A stretch of DNA of 59,531 bases from Gallionella sp. (GCA_028688275.1 JAQTYN010000016.1:1-59531), one strand, 5' to 3'. Positions 24,127 to 34,195 are shown, numbered from the stretch's first letter. Numbers and translations: made by a program. The notes: generated by a model not told the origin, from the letters alone.

Positions 24127-25938
24127 TTAACCTATTGTCACGTTATTCAAACGGGATTTGCTGCCGTAGATCAAGTTGACCATGGCACGCGAGACCAGCA
24201 CCGCGCTAAACATCGAGGTCAAAATACCCAAACACAACACCACAGCAAAACCCTTAATCGGGCCAGATCCAAATAAGAACAGGGCTATGCCTGCGATTAA
24301 GTTGGTGATGTTGGAGTCGACGATGGTGGCAAATGCGTTTTCGTACCCTGCGTGAATGGCGGCTTGTGGCGTAATGCCATTGCGTAGCTCTTCCCGAATC
24401 CGCTCGTTAATCAACACGTTCGCGTCAATCGCCATGCCCAAGGTCAGCGCAATCCCCGCCATGCCTGGTAAAGTCAGCGTGGCTTGCAACATAGACAATA
24501 ACGCTACCAACAACAGCAAGTTTGCCCCCAAAGCAACAACAGAAATTGCGCCGAAGGAGAGGTAGTAGACGATCATAAAGACCGCGATCATGATGAAACC
24601 AATTTTGGTGGAGTTGAAGCCGCGCTCAATATTGTCTGCACCTAGGCTAGGCCCGACCGTGCGTTCTTCTACGATTTCCATTGGGGCTGCCAATGCGCCT
24701 GCGCGCAACAACAACGCGGTATTTTGCGTTTCTTCAGTAGTCATCTTGCCGCTGATTTGCACATGACCACCGCCGATTTCTTCACGGATCACAGGCGCGG
24801 TAATGACTTCGCCTTTGCCCTTTTCAAACAAGATGATTGCCATGCGCTTACCGACGTTTTCGCCGCTAGCCTCTTTGAATTTACGTGCGCCGATACCGTC
24901 CAGCCCGATGCTAACGGTCGGTTCGTTGTTGCGATTGTCAAAGCCAGGCTGCGCGTCGTTGATGCGTTCGCCCGTCAAGATGACTTGCTTTTTGACTAGC
25001 ACTAAGTTGCCATCTCTGTCCTTGAAAATCTCCGTGCCAAAAGGCGCAACCGACCCAGCATTGATAGGATGTTCGTCATCAACCATGCGCACTTCCAGTG
25101 TGGCGGTACGACCGAGTATGTCTTTGGCGTGGGCGGTGTCTTGTACCCCAGGCAATTGCACCACGATACGATCTATGCCTTGTTGTTGAATCACTGGCTC
25201 TGCTACGCCCAACTCATTGATCCGATTACGCAAGGTTAGCAAGTTCTGTTGTACAGCGGACTCTTGGATGCGACGTTCTGCTGTTGCTAGCAAAGTCGCT
25301 TGCAACAGAAACTCACCGCCGACTTCTTGACTGTTTAAGTTGTAATCGGCAAAACGAGATTTGAGTTCAGACTGTGCTTTGCTACGGGTAGCATCATCAC
25401 GGAACTTGATGGTGATGATTTTACCGTCGTGATTCACGCCCGCGTAGGCAATGTTTTGTTCACGCAATGTGGTGCGAATATCACCGCTGGTGGCTTCCAA
25501 GGCTTTTGCTAAAGCGGATTTCATTTCCACTTGCAACAAGAAGTGCACGCCGCCGCGCAAATCCAGACCCAAATACATGGGCAATGCGTTTAAGTTCGTC
25601 AACCACTGAGGAGAGCGCGACAGCAAATTGAGCGCGACGACATAATCATCGCCCAATTGAGTGCGCAGCACATCTTTGGCCTTAATTTGAGTGTCGGTGT
25701 CGGCAAAGCGCGCTTTGATGCTATTACCTTCTAAGGTAATCGTTTGCGGGGCAAGATTGGCAGATTTGAGAGCGGTTTCAGCGCGCGTGAGCAGCGCGAG
25801 ATCAGCCTTTACGCTGTTGCGTAAGGGTGAAACTTGCACCGCAGGCGATTCGCCAAAGAAATTCGGTAGGGTGTAAATCAGTCCAGCGACTAACACCGCG
25901 AGTATAAGCAGATATTTCCACAAGGGATAACGGTTCAT
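24127..25938 (-). CDS. secD: Protein translocase subunit SecD
   Basis: Inner-membrane protein of 603 residues. It has an N-terminal span, a large periplasmic domain with YLGLDLRGGVHFLLQV (the D1 motif) and about six spans at the C-terminus, including GMAIDANVLINERIREE with the conserved aspartate for proton coupling. Length agrees with E. coli SecD (615). It lies between yajC upstream and secF downstream, the usual order. Confidence 0.96.
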   Translation of the reverse strand: MNRYPLWKYLLILAVLVAGLIYTLPNFFGESPAVQVSPLRNSVKADLALLTRAETALKSANLAPQTITLEGNSIKARFADTDTQIKAKDVLRTQLGDDYVVALNLLSRSPQWLTNLNALPMYLGLDLRGGVHFLLQVEMKSALAKALEATSGDIRTTLREQNIAYAGVNHDGKIITIKFRDDATRSKAQSELKSRFADYNLNSQEVGGEFLLQATLLATAERRIQESAVQQNLLTLRNRINELGVAEPVIQQQGIDRIVVQLPGVQDTAHAKDILGRTATLEVRMVDDEHPINAGSVAPFGTEIFKDRDGNLVLVKKQVILTGERINDAQPGFDNRNNEPTVSIGLDGIGARKFKEASGENVGKRMAIILFEKGKGEVITAPVIREEIGGGHVQISGKMTTEETQNTALLLRAGALAAPMEIVEERTVGPSLGADNIERGFNSTKIGFIMIAVFMIVYYLSFGAISVVALGANLLLLVALLSMLQATLTLPGMAGIALTLGMAIDANVLINERIREELRNGITPQAAIHAGYENAFATIVDSNITNLIAGIALFLFGSGPIKGFAVVLCLGILTSMFSAVLVSRAMVNLIYGSKSRLNNVTIG

Positions 25939-26007
25939 GTTGACCTCTAAAAGTCGGGCTAAGCGGGAGCGGGCAGGGCGCGGGATAAGGCGCGCCCAAT
26001 AGCCGTA

Positions 26008-26331
26008 TTACTTGATTGCCTTAATCGTTCCTTTAGGCAAGACAGTTTGGATAGCTTGTTTTTGGATAAAAACTTCGATATTGTCGCTCAGTTCAATGGC
26101 GACATATTCGTCATGAATTTTAGTGATGCGAGCCAACTGTCCGCCAATAGTGATGATTTCATCGCCACGTTGCAGTGCGTCGGTCATGGTTTTGTGTTGC
26201 TTGGCACGTTTGAATTGGCTGTAAATCATATAAGCCGCCAATAATACGATAGGCGCAAAAAACATAACTTGCTCAAGCAATCCGCCTTGTGGCTGTGTAC
26301 CTGAATCAGCGAATGCGTTACTAATAAACAT
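26008..26331 (-). CDS. yajC: Preprotein translocase subunit YajC
   Basis: Small one-span inner-membrane protein of 107 residues associated with SecDF. Residues about 19-40 form the span (QVMFFAPIVLLAAYMIYSQF), followed by the conserved RAKQHKTMTDALQRGDEIITIGG. It is the first gene of the yajC-secD-secF operon. In many gammaproteobacteria tgt and queA precede it, but here a divergent DUF4197 gene does. Confidence 0.95.
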   Translation of the reverse strand: MFISNAFADSGTQPQGGLLEQVMFFAPIVLLAAYMIYSQFKRAKQHKTMTDALQRGDEIITIGGQLARITKIHDEYVAIELSDNIEVFIQKQAIQTVLPKGTIKAIK

Positions 26332-26365
26332 GATGTGAAACTCCGCAGATAATCAAAGGGCGCGC

Positions 26366-26371
26366 ATTCTA
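26366..26371 (-). promoter_or_regulatory. Putative -10 box of the yajC-secDF operon
   Basis: TAGAAT followed by GCGCGCC, the same string found at the rpsB promoter and close to TATAATGCGCGC at the tRNA promoter. No good -35 box is visible at 16-18 bases. It is about 35 bases upstream of the yajC ATG. Confidence 0.5.
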
Positions 26372-26404
26372 ACATGAAGCGGCGTGCAACACAGTGACGG
26401 ATAA

Positions 26405-26505
26405 GGGCTTATAGCTGTTAGTTGCTAGTTCATAGTTTATAGTTGAGGTGTGTAGTGTGGTGCTCAGCAAGCAAGCAACAGCTAGAAACTAACGACTTAT
26501 TAGGA
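26405..26505. repeat. Period-7 repeat upstream of DUF4197 gene
   Basis: Degenerate units TAGCTGT, TAGTTGC, TAGTTCA, TAGTTTA, TAGTTGA on the left and CAACAGCTAGAAACTAACGAC on the right, able to pair with each other. Unlike the other copies, it lies between divergent genes. Confidence 0.6.
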
Positions 26506-26562
26506 TTAATTTTGTGCTTTAATCCGCATCATTTGTTCATCTTCTATATCAAAGGAATTGTC

Positions 26563-27363
26563 ATGACCCCTACTCGTTTCGCCCCCCATATTTTGCTGAT
26601 TTCTGTTATCTGTGCCGCTGCTTCTGCAGAGGCTTTTGATTGGGGGAGTGTGGTCAATCAAGAAAAACTTAGTCAAGTGCTGCAAAAAGTCGCTCCCGCT
26701 TCCGCTCCGACGGTCACTGCTGCTGCCCCAAGTGCAACTGGCTTAGGTAGTCTGAGTGAGCAAGATCAGGTTGGCGGTTTGAAACAAGCCTTAACCCAAG
26801 GGGTGGAAACAGCGGTTACCAGTTTGGCGAAACAGAATGGGTATTTGGGTAACGCTGCGGTCAAAATTCCTTTGCCAGCGAGTTTGCAACGGGTGGAAGG
26901 CACGATGCGTCGCTTTGGTATGGGGAGATATGCCGATGATTTAACCACCTCCATGAATCGTGCGGCAGAAGCGGCGGTGCCAGAAGCCAAGAATTTGCTG
27001 GTCAGCGCGGTGAAAAATATGAGTGTGACTGATGCCAAAAACATTTTGTTAGGCAGTAATGATGCCGCGACCCAGTATTTCCGTCAGAGTTCGGAAGCCG
27101 CGTTAGCAGGGAAGTTTCAACCCATCGTGGTTCATGCCATGCAAAACGTCAGTCTGGCACAAAAATATGACCGCTTTGCCGCCAAAGGCGCGAAGTTGGG
27201 GCTGGTCGATGCCAAGGATGCCAATTTAGAAAGCTACGTCACCCAAAAAGCCTTGGATGGTTTGTTTGTGATGATGGCCGAGCAAGAAAAAGCCATACGC
27301 GCCAATCCCTTGCAAGCCGTCGGCAGCTTAGCGCAAAAAATATTTTCTGCGATCAAGTTGTAA
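26563..27363 (+). CDS. DUF4197 family periplasmic protein
   Basis: Protein of 266 residues from the ATG at 26563, which follows AAAGGA. The earlier in-frame start at 26443 lies in repeat sequence. A signal peptide (about 1-24, cleavage after AEA) precedes the DUF4197 domain (about 60-265), recognised by DAKNILLGSNDAATQYFRQ and the C-terminal ALDGLFVMMAEQEKAIRANP. Members are mostly lipoproteins or periplasmic proteins of unknown role. This one lacks a clear lipobox. Monocistronic and convergent with the DUF167 gene. Confidence 0.85.
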   Translation: MTPTRFAPHILLISVICAAASAEAFDWGSVVNQEKLSQVLQKVAPASAPTVTAAAPSATGLGSLSEQDQVGGLKQALTQGVETAVTSLAKQNGYLGNAAVKIPLPASLQRVEGTMRRFGMGRYADDLTTSMNRAAEAAVPEAKNLLVSAVKNMSVTDAKNILLGSNDAATQYFRQSSEAALAGKFQPIVVHAMQNVSLAQKYDRFAAKGAKLGLVDAKDANLESYVTQKALDGLFVMMAEQEKAIRANPLQAVGSLAQKIFSAIKL

Positions 27364-27408
27364 AAAACGTGGTGAAAACTTGTCAATAGCCGCGTATCTG
27401 GCGCGGCA

Positions 27409-27777
27409 TTAAAATAGCTCCCCTGAACTTTCTGCAAGGGCTTTCGCAATAACAGCGGGGAGTTTTTGAGGGGAGTGAATACGTAATTGTTTGTTGACAT
27501 TAAATCGACCAAATACCACGGTAATGTCGCTGGTTGCAACTTCAAACTCTTTCGCCAGAAATTTCACCATGTGGTCAGTCGCTTTACCCGCGACGGGCGC
27601 GGCGGTCACACTTACCTTTAGTTGATTGCCTTTAGGTTTGCCTATGGCATCCTTTTTCGCACTCGGTGTGCCCAGAATGTTCACCACCAAGGTTTCCCCC
27701 TCCCACGCGCAAAACGACGCGCCAGTTAGTTCATCGGCATTCTTTTTTCGTGAGGAAGTTGTATCTGATTTTTTCAT
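27409..27777 (-). CDS. DUF167 (YggU) family protein
   Basis: Small protein of 122 residues from the ATG at 27777 (an ATG at 27789 is also possible). After a charged N-terminus comes the DUF167 core: LVVNILGTPSAKKDAIG, VSVTAAPVAGKATDHMVKFLAKEF and DITVVFGRFNVNKQLRI. The family is widespread and small, with no firmly known function. It usually lies near yggT or proC, but not here. It ends 45 bases from the convergent DUF4197 gene. Confidence 0.85.
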   Translation of the reverse strand: MKKSDTTSSRKKNADELTGASFCAWEGETLVVNILGTPSAKKDAIGKPKGNQLKVSVTAAPVAGKATDHMVKFLAKEFEVATSDITVVFGRFNVNKQLRIHSPQKLPAVIAKALAESSGELF

Positions 27778-27876
27778 GCGGTGTCTCATTTTGCAGCATA
27801 TTGTTTGAATCCCCCTCAGAGGGTAGGGGAGAGGGAGCTCGCGTGGCACGTTGATGCCAGTGGAGTCACGCTCAAT

Positions 27877-28272
27877 TTACACCCTGATTGCGTTGATATA
27901 GTGTGTCGCACTTTCTAACGAGTCGAATGCAACGCCACCATTTCGCTTAACCATCTGCGCAACAGCATCCAATGACCGCCATTGACCATCGGTAAATCTA
28001 TCGTTCTCGTCCATCCGAAGCCTGACCAATACGGTTTTATTGGGTCGCTTATTGCTGTCATCAATGACCTCCGCAATCGAATAGACACCTGTCATTTTGG
28101 GCGTAATGACATACAAACAAATATCACACGTTTCGCGTTGCCGCAGCTCTTCCGCCATAGATGCGGGTGTCCAGTCGGCAACAACAGGATTAAAGCAATC
28201 CGCCGCCAACATAGGCATGATTTGATCGCGCCATGTTGAATGATTGCAAGTTCCGCCTAGAAAAACGTTCAT
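27877..28272 (-). CDS. Nucleoside 2-deoxyribosyltransferase-like protein
   Basis: Protein of 131 residues with the Rossmann-like start MNVFLGGTCNHSTWRDQIMP and the acidic ETCDICLYVITPKMTGVYSIAEV segment, as in the nucleoside 2-deoxyribosyltransferase-like family (PF15891 type). The family moves deoxyribose between bases, and related folds appear in nucleotide-based signalling and defence. The glutamate expected as nucleophile is probably in YSIAEVIDD. Monocistronic. The substrate is not readable, and a nucleotide-sensing role is possible. Confidence 0.7.
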   Translation of the reverse strand: MNVFLGGTCNHSTWRDQIMPMLAADCFNPVVADWTPASMAEELRQRETCDICLYVITPKMTGVYSIAEVIDDSNKRPNKTVLVRLRMDENDRFTDGQWRSLDAVAQMVKRNGGVAFDSLESATHYINAIRV

Positions 28273-28360
28273 TTCACTAAACCCCTAAGCAATATCGTCG
28301 TCGTACTAGAAAATTGCCCGCATAATGCGCTTGGATAATTTTAATCATCCAGCCCCTGCC

Positions 28361-28429
28361 GTAGGATGTGCCGATAGGCGCATCAATATCATTTAAATTC
28401 AAAAAGATGCGCCTGTCGGCACATCCTAC
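28361..28429. repeat. Hairpin repeat, 24-bp arms
   Basis: Left arm GTAGGATGTGCCGATAGGCG + CATC (28361-28384) and right arm (28406-28429) are inverse copies with one mismatch, separated by 21 AT-rich bases. This is a known kind of dispersed intergenic repeat. Confidence 0.8.
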
Positions 28430-28435
28430 GCAGTT

Positions 28436-28478
28436 GTAGGGTGGCAATAAGCGAAGCGCATTGCGCCAAAATTACATA
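28436..28478. repeat. GTAGGGTGGCAATAAGCG-type repeat
   Basis: GGTGGCAATAAGCGAAGCGC followed by ATTGCGCC forms an imperfect hairpin. Related in style to 8304-8342 (GCGAAGCG / GAACGAAGTG core). It follows the preceding hairpin directly. Confidence 0.6.
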
Positions 28479-28507
28479 CGGCGCATAAACGAATGCACAT
28501 TCGCGGG

Positions 28508-28849
28508 CTATTTAATAAAAATAAGTAGCATCGACACTGCTTTCAGAAGGATTACTCCACCAATCCACAATAGGATACATATGTCGGTGCGATAAAGAAT
28601 AACGATAAAACACCAACGGAGATACCACTCGAATTTTCCGAGGTTGATACTGAAGCGACCAGGTGCTTCCATTCGTGTATTGATTTCAGATTTCTTTGTT
28701 CTATATTGTTGTTTATCTATAAAACTCAGTCCTCCTGGTATGCATGAGGCAACTCTTACCCAGAGTGCTATCACCCCCATGAGTAGCCACGAAGAAGCTG
28801 CGTCATCAAAAAAATATGAAGCTTTTTCAATGATTGAAGAAATGATCAT
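28508..28849 (-). CDS. Small membrane protein of unknown function
   Basis: Protein of 113 residues with two or three hydrophobic segments (about residues 20-40, 75-110). No recognised domain. It occupies the position where lpxB would follow lpxA in most gammaproteobacteria. It is AT-rich and may be accessory or a remnant. Confidence that it is expressed is moderate. Confidence 0.45.
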   Translation of the reverse strand: MIISSIIEKASYFFDDAASSWLLMGVIALWVRVASCIPGGLSFIDKQQYRTKKSEINTRMEAPGRFSINLGKFEWYLRWCFIVILYRTDICILLWIGGVILLKAVSMLLIFIK

Positions 28850-28975
28850 TTCGATACCTTCACTTCCTGAATCTCAGCCTTGTCGGTAAAAAATAAATAA
28901 GGTCAGACTCTCAAAAATAGCATAAGGGCGATGGGCGTAGGCGCGCAATTTGTGCGCTTCTATATACGATCAATG

Positions 28976-29755
28976 CTACCTCACAATCCCCCGCTCACTT
29001 TGTGCCAAGAAATCCGCCAGGATTTTCAATTCAGGCTGTGCTTCCACTTGTTTTTCGATCTCGGCTTTCGCATCGGCGAAGCTCAATCCTGACTTATACA
29101 ACGTTTTGTACGCTCGTTTAATCGCCATAATCGCGGGGCTGGTGAAGCCTCGACGTTTTAAGCCTTCGGAATTGATGCCATGCGGGGCGGAGGGGTTGCC
29201 TGAAACGAGGGTGTAGGGCGGGACATCTTGCAGCAAAATTGTACCCATGCCTGTGATGATGTGCGCGCCGATTTTGACGAATTGATGCACGACGGTGAAG
29301 CCGCCCAAAATGGCGTAGTCGTGGACTTCGACGTGTCCTGCGAGTTGTGAATTATTGGCGAAAATGGTGTGATTACCGACTTGGCAATCGTGCGCCAAAT
29401 GGACGTAAGCCATGATCCAGTTATGATTGCCCACGCGGGTGACACCGCCGTCTTGCACCGTACCGAGGTTGAAGGTGCAAAATTCGCGGATGATGTTGTC
29501 GTCGCCGATTTCTAAGCGCGTCGGCTCATTGGCATATTTTTTGTCTTGGGGGATTTCACCCAAGGAGCTGAATTGGAAAATATGGTTGCGTTGCCCGATG
29601 CGAGTGTGACCGTGGATGACCACATGCGAACCGATAATCGTGCCCGCGCCGATTTCGACATGTTCGCCGATAATGGAATACGCGCCCACTGCCACGTCAT
29701 CGGCGAGCTTGGCATTGGGGTGGATGAGGGCGGTGGGATGGCGCATGGCAGTCAT
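28976..29755 (-). CDS. lpxA: UDP-N-acetylglucosamine acyltransferase LpxA
   Basis: Cytoplasmic enzyme starting lipid A synthesis by 3-O-acylation of UDP-GlcNAc. About 259 residues from the ATG at 29755, whose A overlaps the fabZ stop (TAATG). It has hexapeptide left-handed beta-helix repeats (e.g. [21 protein letters not shown]), the catalytic histidine in [13 protein letters not shown], and a helical C-terminus. It is the last lipid A gene of the cluster. lpxB and rnhB, which normally follow, are absent. Confidence 0.96.
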   Translation of the reverse strand: MTAMRHPTALIHPNAKLADDVAVGAYSIIGEHVEIGAGTIIGSHVVIHGHTRIGQRNHIFQFSSLGEIPQDKKYANEPTRLEIGDDNIIREFCTFNLGTVQDGGVTRVGNHNWIMAYVHLAHDCQVGNHTIFANNSQLAGHVEVHDYAILGGFTVVHQFVKIGAHIITGMGTILLQDVPPYTLVSGNPSAPHGINSEGLKRRGFTSPAIMAIKRAYKTLYKSGLSFADAKAEIEKQVEAQPELKILADFLAQSERGIVR

Positions 29756-30201
29756 TACAGTGTCTTCATCGCGCACATGAGTTCAGCTTCGGCGGCCAAT
29801 TGCCCGTCCACTTCCACCGTGCCTTTGAACTTAAATACGCCGCGCATGGCACGGGTCAAGGAGACTTTAATGATGAGCTGGTCGCCAGCCGTCACAGGGC
29901 GTTTGAAGCGTGCACCATCAATGCCCGCGAACAAATACACGCTGTTGTCATCAGCTTGCGTACCGCTGGATTTAAATGACAACAACGCCGCCGCTTGCGC
30001 CATGGCTTCAATAATCAACACGCCTGGCATCACGGGATGATGCGGGTAATGACCAGGGAAAAACGGTTCGTTGATGGTCACATTTTTCAGCGCGACGATT
30101 TCTTTGCCAGGGTCGATGGACAACACGCGATCCACCAGCAAAAACGGATAACGGTGCGGCAAAAGTTTCAGAATTTCGTGAATGTCCATGGTCGTACTCA
30201 T
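29755..30201 (-). CDS. fabZ: 3-hydroxyacyl-ACP dehydratase FabZ
   Basis: Hot-dog-fold dehydratase of type II fatty acid synthesis, 148 residues. It shows [14 protein letters not shown] with the catalytic histidine region, and [21 protein letters not shown] with the second histidine/glutamate. It overlaps lpxD by ATGA at its start and lpxA by one base at its end, so the three are translationally coupled, linking fatty acid and lipid A supply. Confidence 0.96.
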   Translation of the reverse strand: MSTTMDIHEILKLLPHRYPFLLVDRVLSIDPGKEIVALKNVTINEPFFPGHYPHHPVMPGVLIIEAMAQAAALLSFKSSGTQADDNSVYLFAGIDGARFKRPVTAGDQLIIKVSLTRAMRGVFKFKGTVEVDGQLAAEAELMCAMKTL

Positions 30202-31232
30202 GCTGTTTTTCCTTTTAACGAGATAACTTCTTGTTCTAATGTTTTGATGCGTTTAACTAGCTCATCTAAGTGGCGCAGATGTACCGCATTTTTGCGCCAT
30301 TCGTCGCTGGTGCTAAAGGGGTAAATTGCGGCATACGCGCCCGCAGATTTGATTGATTTCCCGATGAGCGAGAAGGCGGCGATTTCGACATGATCAGCGA
30401 TTTGCAAATGCCCCAAAATCCCCGCGCTGCCGCCGATACGGCAGTATTTGCCAATGGTGGCACTGCCCGCGATACCCACGCAACCTGCGATAGCGGTATG
30501 CGCACCGATGCGCACGTTATGGGCAATTTGGATTTGGTTGTCCAGCTTCACACCTTCTTCAATCACGGTGTCATCCAGCGCGCCACGATCTATGGTGGTA
30601 TTAGCACCAATCTCCACATCATTGGCTATCACCACGCGCCCGATTTGGGGAATCTTCAACCAACGACCTTCGTCCATGGCAATGCCAAAACCATCTGCGC
30701 CAATGACCACGCCAGAATGGGCAATCAGTCGATCCCCAATCACGCAATCGTGATACACCACCACACGAGGGTAGAGGCGAACGTGTTCACCGATCACCAC
30801 ATTCGCGCCGATATAACAACCTGCACCAATCACCGAATGCGCGCCGATCACTGCACCCGCTTCGACTACGACGGTGGCGGCGATACTGGCGGTGTCTGCA
30901 ATTTGCGCGGTTTGATCGACATGGGCGGCAGGATGAATGCCCACAGTAGGTTGGGGTAAGGGGTTGAGCAACGCAGACACGCGGGCGAAATAAGCGTAGG
31001 GATTGTCGGAAATAATGCGTGGTTTATCGCTGGCATCGGCATCCGCTGCGCCCAGAATCAACGCGCCTGCTTGAGTCGAGGCGAGTTGTGATTGGTATTT
31101 TCGATTAGTTAAAAAACTGATGTGTTGGGCTTGCGCTTTTTCCAAGGTAGCAACTTGCTCGATGCACACATTGCCATCGCCTAACACCTGTCCGCCGAGC
31201 TGGGCAGCGATCTCTGCTAATGTATAAGCCAT
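30198..31232 (-). CDS. lpxD: UDP-3-O-(3-hydroxyacyl)glucosamine N-acyltransferase LpxD
   Basis: Third enzyme of lipid A synthesis (N-acylation). Of its 344 residues, an N-terminal uridine-binding domain (about 1-100) is followed by hexapeptide repeats (about 105-300), including the catalytic histidine in [11 protein letters not shown], and a C-terminal helix. The start ATG is three bases after the ompH stop. Normal length. Confidence 0.96.
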   Translation of the reverse strand: MAYTLAEIAAQLGGQVLGDGNVCIEQVATLEKAQAQHISFLTNRKYQSQLASTQAGALILGAADADASDKPRIISDNPYAYFARVSALLNPLPQPTVGIHPAAHVDQTAQIADTASIAATVVVEAGAVIGAHSVIGAGCYIGANVVIGEHVRLYPRVVVYHDCVIGDRLIAHSGVVIGADGFGIAMDEGRWLKIPQIGRVVIANDVEIGANTTIDRGALDDTVIEEGVKLDNQIQIAHNVRIGAHTAIAGCVGIAGSATIGKYCRIGGSAGILGHLQIADHVEIAAFSLIGKSIKSAGAYAAIYPFSTSDEWRKNAVHLRHLDELVKRIKTLEQEVISLKGKTA

Positions 31233-31235
31233 GGC

Positions 31236-31739
31236 TTACTTCCCATCTGCCTTATCAGTTGCCAAATACTTGATCACTTTGTCAGTAATATCCACCTTGG
31301 GATTGCGATACACCGCTTCTTGCAAAATCAAATCATATTTTTCAGCTTCTGCAATGGCTTGTACCGCTTTGTTTGCACGATCCAACACCATGGCCAACTC
31401 TTCATTTTTACGCAAATTCAAATCCTCACGGAACTCACGTTGTAATCTTTGCAAATTCACATTCAACGCCGTCAATTCGCGGTCACGGTTGCGATGATTC
31501 GCATCGTTTGTGGTGTCTTTTTCAAGTTGCGTTTGCAACTCCTTTGCCTGTTTTGCTAGTTTTTTAATTTCCGCATCACGACCTGAGAACTCCCTTTCAA
31601 TTTTCTGTTCGGCCCGAATGGCGGGCACAGATTCTCGTAATACGCGCTCTGTGTCAATGACACCGACTTTAAAATCATTGGCTTGCACGGTTGTCACGCC
31701 AAACAAAACCGCCAGCATCCACAATTTCATTATGTTCAT
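31236..31739 (-). CDS. skp: Periplasmic chaperone OmpH/Skp
   Basis: Holdase for outer-membrane proteins on the way to BAM. About 167 residues from the ATG at 31739, placed eight bases after AGGAG. An ATG six codons earlier is less likely. A signal peptide (cleavage after VQA) is followed by a short core strand (VGVIDTERVLRESV) and a long charged coiled-coil arm (about 45-120). Encoded between bamA and lpxD in the standard order. Confidence 0.92.
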   Translation of the reverse strand: MNIMKLWMLAVLFGVTTVQANDFKVGVIDTERVLRESVPAIRAEQKIEREFSGRDAEIKKLAKQAKELQTQLEKDTTNDANHRNRDRELTALNVNLQRLQREFREDLNLRKNEELAMVLDRANKAVQAIAEAEKYDLILQEAVYRNPKVDITDKVIKYLATDKADGK

Positions 31740-31770
31740 CTTAACTACTCCTGTCATAAAAGGGTATTGA

Positions 31771-31918
31771 GTTGTTAGTTACTCATCGCTAGTTAGTCGT
31801 GCGTAGGATTGTACAAATTGCGGGATTGTTTTTACGCTAAATCTCTCAAAAAATACGCGGAAACGACTTAACAATACATCACTAGCAACTACCAACTTGT
31901 AAACTAACGACTAACAGC
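31771..31918. repeat. Period-7 repeat between bamA and skp
   Basis: Units TTGTTAGTTACT, CGCTAGTTAGTCG on one side, and CTAGCAACTACC, AAACTAACGACTAAC on the other, which can fold on each other across about 90 bases. It begins immediately after the bamA stop codon on the transcript. Confidence 0.7.
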
Positions 31919-34195
31919 TTAAAAAATCGTACCTAAAGTGAATTGGAATTTTTGTAGCTTGTCGTTGGCTTGTTTATTCAAGGGTAAGCCATAACTGAAC
32001 TTAAATGGCCCCATAGGCGACATCCACGTTACCGCTAACCCAGTGGAATACCGCATGCCCACCGTACCTGGTAAGTCTCCTTGCCCATAGATAACACCAC
32101 TATCCAAAAAGCCACTGAGCCGAATTGAGGTGTCTTTTGCCATTCCAGGGAAAGGAATAATCACTTCACTGCTTGCTACCATACGACGTGTACCGCCCAA
32201 AGCGTAATTATTGATATCACGCGGTCCTAAGGAGTTGGACTCATATCCACGTACCGAACCTACACCACCCGCATAAAGATTTTTGAAGAAGGGGAGTTGT
32301 TTGCCGCCATAACCTGACGCTGCGCCCACCTGCCCGTTAAACATAAACGTGACGTGATCTGCCAAAGGATAGAACCATTGATGATCATAGCTTGCTTTGA
32401 CATAGCGCATATTAAATACAGGCAGTGCCACTTCAAGATTCAGTCGTTGTACTAGGCCAGAGGTGGTGTCAATTGCACTATTGCGCGTGTCGTGATACCA
32501 ACCTGCGGTGCCTGATACGGTTTTATTCGTTGCACCAAAAGTGTTGATAAAATTAACATAGCGCAATGGACTGTTCGCAGTGAGTCCTAATGTGGTGCTT
32601 TCCGCCGAGAGCCCATATGTAATTCCCTCATCTTCGTCAATCGGCACACTAAAGCGCACACCACCTCCCAATGTGCTAGAGGTGTATTGACTAAACGTGG
32701 TGTTAATCGCATTGACTTTACGCTTGTAAATATCAAAACCACGACTCACACCATCATCGGTGTAATACGGGTTAGTAAAGGACAAAGAAATCACTTGGTT
32801 AATTTTGCCTGTGTTGACTTGCGTGGATAGGTGGTTGCCACTCCCGAACAAGTTGGCTTGTGTGACACCGCCCATTAATACCAGACCTTCGCCACTGTTA
32901 ATCCCGCCACCAATGGTAAAGCTGCCCGTGGATTTTTCCTTGACCGTCACATTGATGTCCATCTGATCGGGTGCACCTTGTACGGCAGGGGTTTCTAAAG
33001 CAACTTCGGAGAAAAATCCCAGTCTATCCGCGCGCTGTTTGGATTTGGTAATTTTATTGGAATCAAACCACGAACCTTCTAATTGGCGGAATTCGCGACG
33101 AATGACTTCATCACGCGTTTTGGTATTGCCGAACACATTGATACGGCGAATATAGACGCGTTTGAGGGGGTCAACCAAGAAGTTGAATGCCACTTCATGC
33201 GTTTCTTTATTGATGTCAGGCATCGCCATCACGTTCGCAGCCGCGTAGCCTTCTCCGCCCAAGCGTTCGCCAATTTTCTTGCTGGTATCCGTCAATGCTT
33301 GACGAGAGAATACATCTCCCGCTTTGACCTGTACCAATTTCTCAATGTCTTCCTTGGGGACGATGGTATTGCCAGAAACTTCAACTTTGGAGATCGTGTA
33401 TTTCGGACCTTCTTTGATATTGATCGTAATGTAAATATCTTTTTTATCGGGTGTAATCGAAACCTGAGTGGAATCAATGCTGAACTCCATAAATCCGCGA
33501 TCCATGTAGAATGAACGCAAGGTTTCCATGTCAGCTGAAAACTTGGGCTTGGAGTATTGGTCATTTTTACTGATCCAACTCAACCAGTCTGGTGTGCTCA
33601 ATTTCATTAAGCCACTCAATTCATCTTCGGGAAATGAGCTGTTTCCAATAAAATTGATTTGCTTAATTTTGGACACTTCACCTTCTTGCACGGTAAACGC
33701 CACGCCCACACGATTACGCTCCAGCGGGGTCACCACAGGGTTGATGACGACCCCGTATTTTCCGCGCGCCACATATTGACGTTTTAAATCTTGCACCGCT
33801 TTATCCAGCGCGTTTTTGTCAAAAATACGACCTTCAGCCAAGCCAACATATTTCATGCTGTCTTTGAGTTGGTCGGCTGGGAAATCCTTAATCCCTTCCA
33901 AGCGCACGCTACCAATGGTCGGTCGTTCACTCACCATGACAATCAGTACGCCTTGTTCCACTTCCAAGCGCACGTCTTTAAAGAACCCAGTGCTATACAA
34001 AGCACGAATCGCGGCCGCAGATTGGGCATCGTTCATGGTATCGCCCACTTTGACAGGCAAATAGCTAAACACCGTACCCGCATCCGTGCGTTGTATGCCT
34101 TCCACGCGAATATCTTTGATGACAAAAGGCTCAATTGCCCAGACAGAAGAAGTGTAGAGCAAAGCGATGATGCCTGCTAATTTTTTAAAGTTCAT
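31919..34195 (-). CDS. bamA: Outer membrane protein assembly factor BamA
   Basis: Central subunit of the BAM complex, 758 residues. Signal peptide (about 1-20), five POTRA domains (about 22-420, starting FVIKDIRVEGIQRTDAGTVF), then a 16-strand Omp85 barrel. The barrel holds the VRGYESNSLGPRD region (VRGF/Y motif of loop 6) and ends in FTLGTIF with a terminal phenylalanine. Normal length. Located between rseP and skp. Confidence 0.97.
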   Translation of the reverse strand: MNFKKLAGIIALLYTSSVWAIEPFVIKDIRVEGIQRTDAGTVFSYLPVKVGDTMNDAQSAAAIRALYSTGFFKDVRLEVEQGVLIVMVSERPTIGSVRLEGIKDFPADQLKDSMKYVGLAEGRIFDKNALDKAVQDLKRQYVARGKYGVVINPVVTPLERNRVGVAFTVQEGEVSKIKQINFIGNSSFPEDELSGLMKLSTPDWLSWISKNDQYSKPKFSADMETLRSFYMDRGFMEFSIDSTQVSITPDKKDIYITINIKEGPKYTISKVEVSGNTIVPKEDIEKLVQVKAGDVFSRQALTDTSKKIGERLGGEGYAAANVMAMPDINKETHEVAFNFLVDPLKRVYIRRINVFGNTKTRDEVIRREFRQLEGSWFDSNKITKSKQRADRLGFFSEVALETPAVQGAPDQMDINVTVKEKSTGSFTIGGGINSGEGLVLMGGVTQANLFGSGNHLSTQVNTGKINQVISLSFTNPYYTDDGVSRGFDIYKRKVNAINTTFSQYTSSTLGGGVRFSVPIDEDEGITYGLSAESTTLGLTANSPLRYVNFINTFGATNKTVSGTAGWYHDTRNSAIDTTSGLVQRLNLEVALPVFNMRYVKASYDHQWFYPLADHVTFMFNGQVGAASGYGGKQLPFFKNLYAGGVGSVRGYESNSLGPRDINNYALGGTRRMVASSEVIIPFPGMAKDTSIRLSGFLDSGVIYGQGDLPGTVGMRYSTGLAVTWMSPMGPFKFSYGLPLNKQANDKLQKFQFTLGTIF

